15,054 nucleotides of DNA from Candidatus Woesearchaeota archaeon (GCA_016205905.1 JACQSP010000063.1:1-15054), one strand, 5' to 3'; positions 1-6,907 are shown, counted from the first letter of the stretch. A program made the numbers and translations. The notes: generated by a model not told the origin, from the letters alone.

Positions 1-11
1 AATTATTTGTA

Positions 12-41
12 ACTAGCACCTAGCCACTAGCACCCAGCACC
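12..41. repeat. Short 14-bp direct repeat upstream of the first gene
   Basis: Two copies of a 14-bp unit beginning ACTAGCACC lie at 12-25 and 26-39, followed by a truncated start of a third. A small GC-richer stem (63-69 with 73-80, one bulged base) lies between these repeats and the first gene. No gene is seen in 1-109. The role is unknown; it may be debris of a minisatellite. Confidence 0.5.
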
Positions 42-109
42 TATTTTTATTTTTCATGTGACTGTGGACTGCGTCCCACAAATGAGTTGGGAGCGGAGAA
101 ATCATTAAA

Positions 110-514
110 ATGGCAACCTCATTAAATTCATCAAAATTAAAAAAACAGCCAGAATTAAAAAGGCAGCAAAAATCAACAACCCAACCAGAATTAATTAATG
201 AAAATGACCTTGAAGCAGAGATGCGTAAGATTGGCGTTGACGACAGGGCAGTTCTTTATATGCTGGACAAAGGCAGATTTAAGATTATTAAATTATACAA
301 TGTCAGAAATGCAATCGCCAATATTCTCAAACAGGAAATGCTTTCAATCGGCGGAGAAGTGGCTGTAAACAAAGGATGTGTTAATTGCACTGTGCCAAAA
401 AGCGATGTCATTGTCATGGGCACAATAAGGCAGATAAAAGAACTGATTAAAAAGATGAAAGTTCAGGTGAGTGAGTCAAGGGAGATCGCGTTGCAGTTAG
501 AAAAAGGGGTATAG
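110..514 (+). CDS. Stand-alone dihydropteroate synthase N-terminal-like domain protein
   Basis: A 134-residue protein. Residues 33-132 resemble the region that precedes the TIM barrel in long-form dihydropteroate synthases of some bacteria and archaea. The signature is ANILKQEMLSIGGEVAV (70-86), followed by a TDV-like segment SDVIVMGTIRQIKELIKKMK (98-117). The TIM-barrel catalytic domain with its pterin-binding motifs is absent, and the next 300 bases hold no gene that could supply it. Residues 1-30 are a polar, Lys/Gln-rich tail. It therefore cannot be a complete FolP. It might partner with a separate synthase elsewhere or bind a pterin or nucleotide; both are guesses. A GGAG at 95-98 lies 11 bases before the ATG. 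The family resemblance is from memory of the conserved motif and is fairly firm; the function is unknown. Confidence 0.7.
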   Translation: MATSLNSSKLKKQPELKRQQKSTTQPELINENDLEAEMRKIGVDDRAVLYMLDKGRFKIIKLYNVRNAIANILKQEMLSIGGEVAVNKGCVNCTVPKSDVIVMGTIRQIKELIKKMKVQVSESREIALQLEKGV

Positions 515-579
515 AATTAATCATAAAAATATTTAATGTCGTCGATGAAAATTTAATAATGTTACTCAAACTATTTATG

Positions 580-742
580 GCAACAACAATAATGGCGGCG
601 CTCACGGACAACTTTTCTCCTCGCTATTAAATGGTCTATTGTCGAAAAGATTGTCCTGTCAGACAAAAATTTCTGCGGATTCTTATTCTAAATGCGAGTA
701 GTCCTTGAAATTTTTGTCTTCCCAGCGCGCCATTGTTGTTGC
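580..742. ncRNA. Candidate three-way-junction structured RNA
   Basis: The 300-base gap between the first two genes holds a nested fold. The closing stem P1 pairs 580-601 with 724-742: the 11-base GCAACAACAAT at 580-590 is matched exactly at 732-742, then after a 3-base bulge (591-593) GGCG and CGC continue with one more bulge. Inside it, P2 pairs 606-617 (GGACAACTTTTC) with 644-656, with one bulged A at 650. P3 pairs 661-673 (AGACAAAAATTTC) with 707-719, 13 perfect base pairs. Only a few bases separate the helices, as in a real junction. P1 is more GC-rich than its surroundings. The strand cannot be decided because helices read both ways. It does not show 5S rRNA, SRP or RNase P core motifs that I can recognise. 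A small inverted-repeat mobile element is the alternative. Confidence 0.5.
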
Positions 743-814
743 AAATATGAATTTGAATATTAAACCAGAATAACCAATAAATTTATTAATATTAAAAATG
801 AATAGCAAAATCAA

Positions 815-1372
815 ATGCGCAAATATAAACAAAATGCCCACTTATTGAAATTAAAAAATATAGCCATTAAATTAGGTGCTACTGGCGCTAAAATTATAAA
901 AACAAAAGATATTGTTTTTGAAAAAGAAAAGGTTTTTGTAAAATGTATAACCTGCCAACATTTTAATAAAAAACCTTGTTGCCCTCCTTTTGACATTAAG
1001 ATAAACTACAAAAAACTAATTAAAAGTTATGATTTTGGCATCTTGGTCTGGATTAGAGAAGAATTCAACAAAGATACTTTTTCATTAATAAGAAAAGAGT
1101 CCACTATTACCTTGCAGAAACTTCTTTTACAACTAGAAAAAGAAGCATTTAACTTAAATCTTTGTTTTGCAGTTTCATTTATTGGTGGAAGCTGTAAATT
1201 ATGTCCTGATGGATGCCCTCCAACAAAAATATGCATTAATCCAACTGATTCGCGGTTACCTTTAGAGAGTGTTGGGGTCAATGTAATTAAAACATGCAGG
1301 AAAATAGGTTTAAAGTTAGCACCATTCCCTGTTAAAGACCATTTGTATCGTGTTGGATTATTATTGGCATAA
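815..1372 (+). CDS. DUF2284 predicted metal-binding protein
   Basis: A 185-residue cysteine-rich protein matching DUF2284. The first cysteine cluster is C44-x2-C47 followed by C55-C56-P-P (in KKPCCPPF). The second is C127-x2-C130-x3-C134 with C140, in SCKLCPDGCPP. The family is annotated as metal-binding; the spacing suggests an iron-sulfur or zinc site, but no reaction is established. There is no signal peptide, so it is presumably cytoplasmic. A TATA-like TTTATTAAT at 782-790 is centred about 29 bases before the ATG, which supports this start and a leaderless message. The ATG at 798 is out of frame. The HisC-like gene follows after about 80 bases on the same strand, without a clear functional link. 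Confidence 0.8.
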   Translation: MRKYKQNAHLLKLKNIAIKLGATGAKIIKTKDIVFEKEKVFVKCITCQHFNKKPCCPPFDIKINYKKLIKSYDFGILVWIREEFNKDTFSLIRKESTITLQKLLLQLEKEAFNLNLCFAVSFIGGSCKLCPDGCPPTKICINPTDSRLPLESVGVNVIKTCRKIGLKLAPFPVKDHLYRVGLLLA

Positions 1373-1452
1373 TATATCCTATTATCACAATATTGTTTTA
1401 TACAATTATTAATATTATTTTTCATAATTTTTATAATATCTTAAGTTATACA

Positions 1453-2568
1453 ATGGCTAAACAAATATTTAAACCCGCAAAAAGAATAGAATTTATTAAT
1501 CCATATAATCCAGCGGATTCTTTATGGAAGATTAAAAAAGCAAAAGGCAAAAAACAAATATTAAAATTAGATTGGAATGAATCGCCTTTTCCACCATCAA
1601 AGAATGTGATTAATGCAATTAAAGAATTTTTATCCAAAAAGAATAATATTAACTGGTATCCTGAAACTTTCTCTTTAGAGTTAAGACGAGAACTTAGCAA
1701 ACATTTTGGATTAAAAGCAGATAATTATTTAGTAACTAATGGCTGTGATGATGGCCTTGACTTTGCACTAAGAGCTTTTTTGAACCCAAAAGATGAAGTA
1801 ATCATTTTGTCCCCAACTTATACTAATTTTGAGATTTATGTCCAGACACTTGGAAATAAAATCAAAAATATAACCTATGATAATTCTCTTCTAATCAATA
1901 TTCAAAGAATTGAAAAAAGCATAAGTAAAAAAACAAAATTAGTATATATCGCTAATCCAAATAATCCAACAGGAACTTTGATTAACAAACAAGATATTAA
2001 CCGCCTCCTAAAAAAGTTTCCACATGTTCTATTCTTGATTGATGAAACTTATTACGATTTTAGTAATATTACTGTTATTGGGTTGATAAAGAGCCATAGT
2101 AATCTCATAATTGCTAGGTCTTTCTCGAAGGCGTATGCGCTTGCAGGATTAAGGGTTGGTTACCTTATCAGCCAGAAAGAAAATATTGATAGTTTATTAA
2201 GAATATATAACGCAAGAAATGTAAATGTTATTGCTCAAATTGCTGCAATACATGCATTAAGGGACAAACAATACTTAAAAAATTGTCTTAATAAAATTAA
2301 AGCAAGCATGGATTTTCTTGTTAAAGAGTTAAACAAGCTTAAAATAAAAGTTATAGCTACCCCAACTAATTTTATTCTCGTTAAATCAAATAATCCCAAA
2401 AAACTGGTAAGACTTCTTGATAAAGAGTTTCTTTTTGTAAGAGATAAAAGTGATATGCCGCAATTAAAAGGGTTTATAAGATTAAATTTAGGAGATATTA
2501 AGATGGCTAAACATATTTTAAAATTGCTCAGAAATATAAAAAAAAAGCATTCAACTTTATTTGCATAG
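1453..2568 (+). CDS. HisC-like PLP aminotransferase (class I/II fold)
   Basis: A 371-residue fold-type I aminotransferase of the histidinol-phosphate aminotransferase group. Visible motifs are LKLDWNESPFPPS (37-49, substrate-binding NE), NPNNPTG (168-174), DETY (197-200) and SFSKAYALAGLRVGY (223-237), in which K226 should form the PLP Schiff base. RLNLG (343-347) should supply the carboxylate-binding arginine. An in-frame ATG 20 codons upstream (1393) was rejected because the extra residues are AT-driven hydrophobic filler and the family begins near here. No other his genes are in the window, so histidine biosynthesis is only one option. Homologues with this N-terminal style also occur in surface-sugar and threonine-phosphate pathways. 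The enzyme class is certain, the substrate is not. Confidence 0.85.
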   Translation: MAKQIFKPAKRIEFINPYNPADSLWKIKKAKGKKQILKLDWNESPFPPSKNVINAIKEFLSKKNNINWYPETFSLELRRELSKHFGLKADNYLVTNGCDDGLDFALRAFLNPKDEVIILSPTYTNFEIYVQTLGNKIKNITYDNSLLINIQRIEKSISKKTKLVYIANPNNPTGTLINKQDINRLLKKFPHVLFLIDETYYDFSNITVIGLIKSHSNLIIARSFSKAYALAGLRVGYLISQKENIDSLLRIYNARNVNVIAQIAAIHALRDKQYLKNCLNKIKASMDFLVKELNKLKIKVIATPTNFILVKSNNPKKLVRLLDKEFLFVRDKSDMPQLKGFIRLNLGDIKMAKHILKLLRNIKKKHSTLFA

Positions 2569-2639
2569 AAACGTAATTTAAATGACTTTTTTCAAATAAA
2601 TGTTATCACTTTCAAGAACAAGGCAATTCCACAAAAACC

Positions 2640-2649
2640 TTTATAAATA
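2640..2649 (+). promoter_or_regulatory. TATA box of the Sec61-beta gene
   Basis: TTTATAAATA is centred about 27 bases before the ATG at 2671. That places the start site at or next to the start codon, so the message is probably leaderless. Confidence 0.7.
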
Positions 2650-2670
2650 AAAAGATATTTACATACTAAA

Positions 2671-2847
2671 ATGGCAAATGACAGGATTTCAATGCCCCAG
2701 TCAACTGGCGGCTTAATAAGATATTTTGATGAATACAAGTCTAAGCTTCAGATGAAGCCAGGGCTGATAATTGTGCTTGTGATTGTAGTCATAATTATAG
2801 AATTGTTTTTATGGACACAGGCAAACAGCCTGCTTGGTTTAGGATAG
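2671..2847 (+). CDS. secG: Preprotein translocase subunit Sec61-beta (SecG-type in archaea)
   Basis: A 58-residue small membrane protein. It begins MANDRISMPQSTGG and continues LIRYFDEYKSKLQMKP, the conserved cytosolic motif of archaeal Sec61-beta. A single hydrophobic segment follows at about residues 31-47 (GLIIVLVIVVIIIELFL), then a short polar tail. It is the nonessential third subunit of the SecYEG/Sec61 channel in the cytoplasmic membrane, with its N-terminus inside. The length is typical of the archaeal family. A TATA box at 2640-2649 supports the start. The NAC gene follows 68 bases downstream on the same strand, so two proteins acting on nascent chains sit side by side; NAC also has its own ribosome-binding site. 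Confidence 0.9.
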   Translation: MANDRISMPQSTGGLIRYFDEYKSKLQMKPGLIIVLVIVVIIIELFLWTQANSLLGLG

Positions 2848-2915
2848 TTTTGAAATGGTGATTAGTTTATATTTTTCTTAAATTGTTGTGCAGGAATTAT
2901 TTAAGGTGATACATT

Positions 2916-3305
2916 ATGTTTCCAGGAATTGACCCAAAGATGATGAAGCAGGCAATGAAAAAGATGGGTATTAAAGAGGAAAATCTAGATGCTTCTAAAG
3001 TCATAATAACGCTTTCTGACAGGGAATTAGTGTTTGATAGCCCTCAAGTATCTAAAATAAACATGATGGGGCAGGAAACATACCAGATTATCGGCGAGCC
3101 TGTGGAGAGAGAATTAAGTGAATCAGACGAGAATACAAATAATACAGAAACTGCAGAAGCAGAAGACACAACACCTGAAATCAATGACGACGATATAAAA
3201 ACAGTGATGGAACTGGCGGACTGCAGCGAGGAAACAGCGAGAAGCACTTTAGAAGAAACCAAAGGGGATATTGCTGAAGCGATTGTGAAGATAAAAAGGG
3301 AATGA
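2916..3305 (+). CDS. nac: Nascent polypeptide-associated complex protein (archaeal NAC)
   Basis: A 129-residue protein of the archaeal aNAC family, a homodimeric ribosome-associated chaperone near the exit tunnel. Residues 1-20 (MFPGIDPKMMKQAMKKMGIK) are the typical N-terminal helix. Residues 28-63 form the NAC barrel (VIITLSDRELVFDSPQVSKI, then QTYQ-like QETYQIIGEP). Residues 65-88 are an acidic, low-complexity linker. Residues 91-129 are a C-terminal UBA domain (DDDIKTVMELADCSEETARS and following). The length and domain order are those of the family. GGTGAT at 2905-2910 is a Shine-Dalgarno sequence 5 bases before the ATG, so unlike its upstream neighbour it is translated from a leadered message or within a longer transcript. 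Confidence 0.93.
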   Translation: MFPGIDPKMMKQAMKKMGIKEENLDASKVIITLSDRELVFDSPQVSKINMMGQETYQIIGEPVERELSESDENTNNTETAEAEDTTPEINDDDIKTVMELADCSEETARSTLEETKGDIAEAIVKIKRE

Positions 3306-3373
3306 ATTAATCTCCTATTTGTATGTTTGTTCACTAATTTTTGTTTTTCTAAGAGATTAATTGACTAAGATTA

Positions 3374-3598
3374 TCATCTTGCTTTGTGCTTTTTCATAGC
3401 TTTTTCACTAACTTGTCTTCCCAATTCCAATGCTTCTTCTTCAGTTAGTGTGCTGTCTTTTGTGAACTCTTTGAACTTCTCTAACATTGCTAGTTTATTT
3501 TTTATTGCTTGTCGAGCTACTGCACTCCAGTTTATATCTTGAAAATTATCCATTTCATGTTTCATCTCTTCAGGAACTGATAAAGTTATGCTTACCAT
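3374..3598 (-). CDS. Ribbon-helix-helix antitoxin-like protein without a toxin partner
   Basis: A 74-residue protein. The N-terminus MVSITLSVPEEMKHEMDNF has the alternating pattern of the RHH DNA-binding strand (residues 2-9) followed by helices (10-20, 22-40) with SAVARQAIKNKL. The charged C-terminal half (41-74) resembles the toxin-neutralising tail of VapB-type antitoxins. GGAGGT is 6 bases before the ATG. In the VapBC order a PIN toxin would follow at once, but the next gene to the left is NAC on the opposite strand, 68 bases away, and the gap holds no reading frame. It is therefore an orphan antitoxin or a plain transcription factor. Its own promoter contains 9-bp tandem repeats, a plausible autoregulatory operator. 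Confidence 0.75.
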   Translation of the reverse strand: MVSITLSVPEEMKHEMDNFQDINWSAVARQAIKNKLAMLEKFKEFTKDSTLTEEEALELGRQVSEKAMKKHKAR

Positions 3599-3614
3599 TT
3601 TTGTACCTCCAGTA

Positions 3615-3659
3615 GTTTACGTCTAATATGTGTAATAGGTTTAACATGTATAATACGTT
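3615..3659 (-). promoter_or_regulatory. Tandem 9-bp iterons in the promoter of the RHH gene
   Basis: Read on the + strand, four units sit in exact 9-bp phase: TAATATGT at 3624, TAATAGGT at 3633, TAACATGT at 3642 and TAATACGT at 3651, each followed by one variable base. A weaker fifth, GTTTACGT, is at 3615 in the same phase. They lie between the minus-strand TATA-like run at 3658-3671 and the ribosome-binding site at 3605-3610, so they cover the expected transcription start (about 3638). Contiguous direct repeats bound by RHH dimers are known for the omega repressor (7-bp heptads). That the downstream RHH protein binds here is inference. Confidence 0.65.
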
Positions 3660-3763
3660 TATATATTTAAAACTTTCGCTTTTTAGAAATTGCAGGGAGA
3701 TATAACTTATAATTATTTATAGTATTTATTTGTTTTAAATTGTAATTAATTCATTTCATAACT

Positions 3764-5263
3764 TTACAGATGATCCCACGCTCTGGAATTGTAATGCGCT
3801 TCATTGAAATAACTGCCAGGCATTCCGCATCCTTCTGGCTCACTCATTTCTTGACAATAAAGTTGAACATTATTTCGATCTCTTGCAGTTAATGGTATTT
3901 CTTTTAGATGTTTATCAACAAAACGAGATACAGCTTTTGATACTAAACCATCCTCTTCAAGTATAGATGCATGGTCAAGCATTCCTGCAAGCTGGAAAAT
4001 TGCTGAGTAAATTGGATGGCCTGAATGCAAAACTCTTTTTCCAATCATACCTAAACTGAATGACTGCTTCCAAGCCCATTCATATCCTTCCTGCAGCTGC
4101 TCTTGGCTCATCTTTGCAGGCTTAAACACAGCATGGCGTGTATCATATTTATCCCATTCATTATGAATAATCCTTCCTTCTTTTTCCAAGATTCTTCTTA
4201 TTTCAGTGCTTGGATATGGTGTTAAGATATGAAAATTTAGGGAATCAACTGAGGTCTTATCATAAACATCAAGTGTTCTCTCAAAAACAGATGCATCTTC
4301 ATTGTCAAAGCCAAAAATAACACCAGCCTCTACAAAAATGCCTCTGTCTTGTATCCTTCTTATATATTCAGGAATCTTAGCCACATCAACAACCTTTTTG
4401 TTTGCACTCCTTAAACTTTCTTCAATGACTGAATCAATTCCAACATAAACACCCCTGCAGCCAGATTGAGCAGCTAATGACAACAATTCATCATCCAACC
4501 CAATTGTTATAGGTGCTTGGCTGATCCATGTTTTGCCTAAACCTTTCATCCTTCTAAACAATTCTTTGGCATATGGCTTGTTGGCCCACAGATTATCGTC
4601 GACAAAAATAAGATACCTTCCTTCAACAGAGCCAATATCCTTAATTACATCTTCTAAATCATATCTGACAAAATCAGGATGAAGCAGCTTTACTGAACAA
4701 AAATTACAGCTTCTTGGGCATCCTTCTGAGGTCTGGACTGTTGCTATAGAATAGACAGACTTTGATGTGAGTAATTGTCTCTCTTCTGTCTGTAAAGGAA
4801 CCCTTTGATTTTGCATTGAATATCCGTCGTACAATTTCTTCAGTTGTCCTCTTCTGAAGTCATTTAATATCTGTGCCCAAGCAGAGCCGCCAGGACCTCT
4901 TACTACAATATCTGCATGCTGTAATGCTTCTTCTGGCAATACAGTAGGATGAATCCCACCTAAAACAACCTTGATGCCTCTTCTCCTGTACATATCCGCA
5001 ATTTCATACGCCCTTAATGCTTCAGGTGTCATAGCACTGATCCCAACAATATCAGCTGATGTTGAAAGTGTTTCAGGAGTTAGCATGTTCTCAACATTCT
5101 CGTCGATAACTTTCAGGGAAACACCTTCAAAAGGAGTATGTGCAGCTAAGGTTGTGAGGGTAAGACGAGGTACATTGACCAGTTGCAATAATCTGCCATT
5201 AAATCGTGTTGCTCTGGTCTTTGGCGCAATTAATACTGCTTTCAAATAATCGAGATGAGCCAT
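3764..5263 (-). CDS. B12-binding-domain radical SAM protein with DUF4070-like C-terminus
   Basis: A 499-residue enzyme from the start at 5263. Residues 1-140 form a Rossmann-like cobalamin-binding-type domain with GGIHPTVLPEEAL (102-114) but no DxHxxG cobalt-ligand motif, as in many relatives. Residues 176-340 are the radical SAM barrel with C182-x3-C186-x2-C189 (GCPRSCNFCS) to hold the [4Fe-4S] cluster. The C-terminal part has HILTPYPSTEIRR (345-357) and the W-x2-YD segment of the DUF4070 group, a class that includes hopanoid-modifying and other lipid or tetrapyrrole enzymes. The substrate is unknown. GPGGSAWA replaces the more usual GEGE-type loop at 123-130. An ATG 17 codons upstream was rejected: a minus-strand TATA at 5285-5294 is 26 bases before 5263, and the additional residues are unconserved-looking. 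Confidence 0.85.
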   Translation of the reverse strand: MAHLDYLKAVLIAPKTRATRFNGRLLQLVNVPRLTLTTLAAHTPFEGVSLKVIDENVENMLTPETLSTSADIVGISAMTPEALRAYEIADMYRRRGIKVVLGGIHPTVLPEEALQHADIVVRGPGGSAWAQILNDFRRGQLKKLYDGYSMQNQRVPLQTEERQLLTSKSVYSIATVQTSEGCPRSCNFCSVKLLHPDFVRYDLEDVIKDIGSVEGRYLIFVDDNLWANKPYAKELFRRMKGLGKTWISQAPITIGLDDELLSLAAQSGCRGVYVGIDSVIEESLRSANKKVVDVAKIPEYIRRIQDRGIFVEAGVIFGFDNEDASVFERTLDVYDKTSVDSLNFHILTPYPSTEIRRILEKEGRIIHNEWDKYDTRHAVFKPAKMSQEQLQEGYEWAWKQSFSLGMIGKRVLHSGHPIYSAIFQLAGMLDHASILEEDGLVSKAVSRFVDKHLKEIPLTARDRNNVQLYCQEMSEPEGCGMPGSYFNEAHYNSRAWDHL

Positions 5264-5284
5264 GCAATTAAGAATATTAAAGAG

Positions 5285-5294
5285 ATTTATATTA
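5285..5294 (-). promoter_or_regulatory. TATA box of the radical SAM gene
   Basis: On the minus strand this reads TAATATAAAT, centred 26 bases before the ATG at 5263. It predicts a leaderless transcript and decides between the two possible starts. Confidence 0.6.
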
Positions 5295-5444
5295 ATTGCG
5301 AAACAAAAAGTCAATTATTAATTGTAGAGTATATGAATTAATATTCGTGACTATAAACATCATAACTCAATTGAAAAAATAGAAATGAATAATTAATAAT
5401 AAAATAAGAAATAATTGTTAATATAAAACAAAAAATAAATAAAC

Positions 5445-5732
5445 TTACTCTTCTCCCTGCGCTCCTGCGCCTTCTTCTGCATTGTAAGACGGCACTGCGG
5501 ATTTACTGATAATCATTATCTCGCCAATGCTTTTTACAAGCTGGTGAGGAACAATTACTCCTTTGGCGCTGCCCAATATCTTGTTTAGGAAAGAATTCTT
5601 TGTGCTTTTTACTCTCCAGCCAAAAATTTTGTTTGCATGGAGCACACATTCTTCAATGTCACCAAAATATTCACCTGAATCAGTAAAGACTTTCATATCG
5701 TATGTTTCAGATACTCTTTTCATTCTTAACAT
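5445..5732 (-). CDS. PRC-barrel domain protein
   Basis: A 95-residue protein. Residues 1-80 fit a PRC-barrel: RVSETYDMKVFTDSGEYFG (6-24), then GDIEECVLHANKIFGWRVKS, then the characteristic GVIVPHQLVKSIGEIMII (58-75) leading into the last strand. Archaeal single-domain PRC proteins are small cytoplasmic beta-barrels, and some are linked to CdvB/FtsZ-type division machinery or RNA metabolism. The sequence here does not say which. The C-terminal tail is short, acidic and Gly/Ala-rich (EEGAGAQGEE). The start at 5732 is chosen over the in-frame ATG at 5723 because an aGGAGGGG ribosome-binding site lies about 8 bases before it. Upstream (5733-6034) is a 300-base gap holding palindromes and the paired-hairpin element. 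Confidence 0.8.
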   Translation of the reverse strand: MLRMKRVSETYDMKVFTDSGEYFGDIEECVLHANKIFGWRVKSTKNSFLNKILGSAKGVIVPHQLVKSIGEIMIISKSAVPSYNAEEGAGAQGEE

Positions 5733-5834
5733 GGGATACCCCTCCTTTATGTTTCTTTAATTATTAACTACTTTATTTCACATAATATTACTTTACTTAT
5801 TTCATTTCAAATAGGTTATGAAATCACTTTTTAT

Positions 5835-5852
5835 CTAAATAATATTATTTAG
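5835..5852. repeat. Perfect 18-bp AT-rich palindrome upstream of the PRC gene
   Basis: CTAAATAATATTATTTAG is its own reverse complement. It lies about 100 bases before the PRC gene start and 19 bases from the paired-hairpin element. It could be an operator; in AT-rich DNA, chance is also possible. Confidence 0.4.
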
Positions 5853-5870
5853 TCTCCCTAAATCATTATT

Positions 5871-5970
5871 TATATAGCGGTGGACTTTAATAATTGTATC
5901 CATTTAGTTAAAGTCCACGAATATAGGCACGGTTACTGATTTACGACTATTAGTGTCCGTGCCTATATAT
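5871..5970 (-). repeat. Paired-hairpin element, copy A
   Basis: Read on the minus strand, the first hairpin pairs 5957-5968 with 5921-5932 (ATATAGGCACGG and its complement, 24-base loop). The second pairs 5908-5918 with 5880-5890 (GTGGACTTTAA and its complement, 17-base loop). TATATA runs flank both ends. The whole 100 bases align with 14276-14372 on the plus strand, including the loops (shared ACAyTAATArTyG in loop 1). Three stem pairs differ between copies with pairing kept. It lies after the thymidylate kinase gene and before the PRC gene. It may be a small RNA, a transcribed boundary element or a short mobile repeat. Confidence 0.7.
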
Positions 5971-6034
5971 AAAGATTTCTATTGGTGAGAATAGAATTAG
6001 ATAATATTAGAAGAATTATACTATTTTTAGCTAC

Positions 6035-6757
6035 TCACTCCTTACAAAACTCCTCAAACATATTAATTGCTGCTTTTTGCGTGTCTTCAACTGTTTTTGG
6101 ATAATTTGTATCCAAGAATTTAACCTTTGAGCCTTTGCTCTCAAATAGTTTTTTCAGCCAGTCGCTTTCATATCTCTCAGCAATCTGCCTTTGAAAAACT
6201 AATTTTTCGAAAATAGCATGATCCTGTTTCTGCCTTTCCCTTAATCTGTGAATCACAACCTGAGGATCAACCTTGGTGATAATCAGCAAAGACGGCGCAT
6301 ATTTCATCGCAAGCCTATTCCCTGGAAGATCCATTATATCCCTTAAGCTGATTCTTTCTAATTGTACAGGCTGGTAAACAAAGCTGCTTACAACACCTCT
6401 TTCCTGAAGAATTATCTTTCCATTTTCTATTGCAGGAATTATTATCTTTTTATAAAGAACTTCTCTGTCTAATGCAAACGCATAAGCTGTGCTTAAACCA
6501 GAATATTTTCTTTCGCTTTCTTTTACAATCTCTTCTCTGATGGCTTTGCCAATATAAGAATAAGTTGGTTCAGTGCTTACAATGACATCATGCTCTTTAA
6601 TTTCATTGAATTCAGGGAACGCAGTGTGTTGCTTGCAATGCTCTCTTAAATCAAAAATCTTCTTTCCTTTCTTTTCAAGGTGGTATTTCAATGTGTTAAT
6701 TACAGTGCCTTTGCCAGAGCCGTCAAGGCCATCCACCATAATGAATTTTGCCTTCAT
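6035..6757 (-). CDS. tmk: Thymidylate kinase family protein (dTMP kinase)
   Basis: A 240-residue P-loop kinase that should phosphorylate dTMP to dTDP. The P-loop is DGLDGSGKGT (9-18). STEPTYSYIGKAIREEIV (61-78) corresponds to the REPGGT...GExIR substrate-binding segment. LDREVLY (96-102) matches the family DR motif, QERGVVSSFVYQP (118-130) corresponds to the usual DRY-x2-S-x2-AYQ, and RLRERQ (171-176) is the lid. Two deviations are visible: ERG instead of DRY at 119-121, and an insert around 36-57. These leave open a related nucleoside or nucleotide kinase. Length is slightly above the usual 200-215. A minus-strand TATA-like TTAATATACT at 6778-6787 is about 26 bases before the ATG. It diverges from the nucleotidyltransferase gene across a 150-base gap. 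Confidence 0.8.
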   Translation of the reverse strand: MKAKFIMVDGLDGSGKGTVINTLKYHLEKKGKKIFDLREHCKQHTAFPEFNEIKEHDVIVSTEPTYSYIGKAIREEIVKESERKYSGLSTAYAFALDREVLYKKIIIPAIENGKIILQERGVVSSFVYQPVQLERISLRDIMDLPGNRLAMKYAPSLLIITKVDPQVVIHRLRERQKQDHAIFEKLVFQRQIAERYESDWLKKLFESKGSKVKFLDTNYPKTVEDTQKAAINMFEEFCKE

Positions 6758-6862
6758 AATGATAAAAAAGTAAGTTAAGTATATTAATCTTTGCTTGAAA
6801 GTGCCTTAAAAGCATAACTTATCTGGAAAACCGCTTAATTTAAAATTATAGCTAACAAATCA

Positions 6863-6892
6863 ATCAACCGATAACTTTAAATATCAGTTGAT
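6863..6892 (+). promoter_or_regulatory. Dyad operator around the TATA box of the first MNT-HEPN pair
   Basis: ATCAACCGATA (6863-6873) and TATCAGTTGAT (6882-6892) form 11-bp inverted arms with one mismatch. The 8-base spacer holds ACTTTAAA, the core of a TATA box centred about 30 bases before the ATG at 6908. A smaller overlapping pair is GATAAC 6870-6875 with GTTATC 6900-6905. A repressor bound here would block TBP. The encoded nucleotidyltransferase has an N-terminal HTH that could bind it (inference). Confidence 0.65.
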
Positions 6893-6907
6893 ACTTCTTG
6901 TTATCAA

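Noticed and set aside
580..742. 5S rRNA, SRP RNA or RNase P RNA for the three-way-junction region
   Set aside because: The hallmark sequences of these RNAs that I know are absent; only the junction shape is shared with 5S.
811..1425. Open frames on the minus strand across the DUF2284 gene
   Set aside because: They are antisense shadows with no recognisable domain, and they overlap a well-supported gene.
1393..1452. Upstream ATG giving the aminotransferase 20 extra residues
   Set aside because: The extra residues are AT-driven (Ile/Phe/Asn/Tyr) and look like translated intergenic DNA; family members begin near the ATG at 1453.
2602..2610. GTTATCACT near the Sec61-beta promoter as a third fic-type dyad
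   Set aside because: Only one arm is present; no inverted partner lies at the 22-base spacing.
5264..5314. Upstream ATG for the radical SAM protein
   Set aside because: It lies upstream of the minus-strand TATA box at 5285-5294, which points to 5263.
5871..5970. Hairpins as bacterial-type terminators
   Set aside because: Archaeal termination depends on U-runs rather than stem-loops, and no long T tract follows on either strand.
5871..5970. C/D-box guide RNA
   Set aside because: A CTGA is visible, but no matching RTGATGA box C at a suitable distance.
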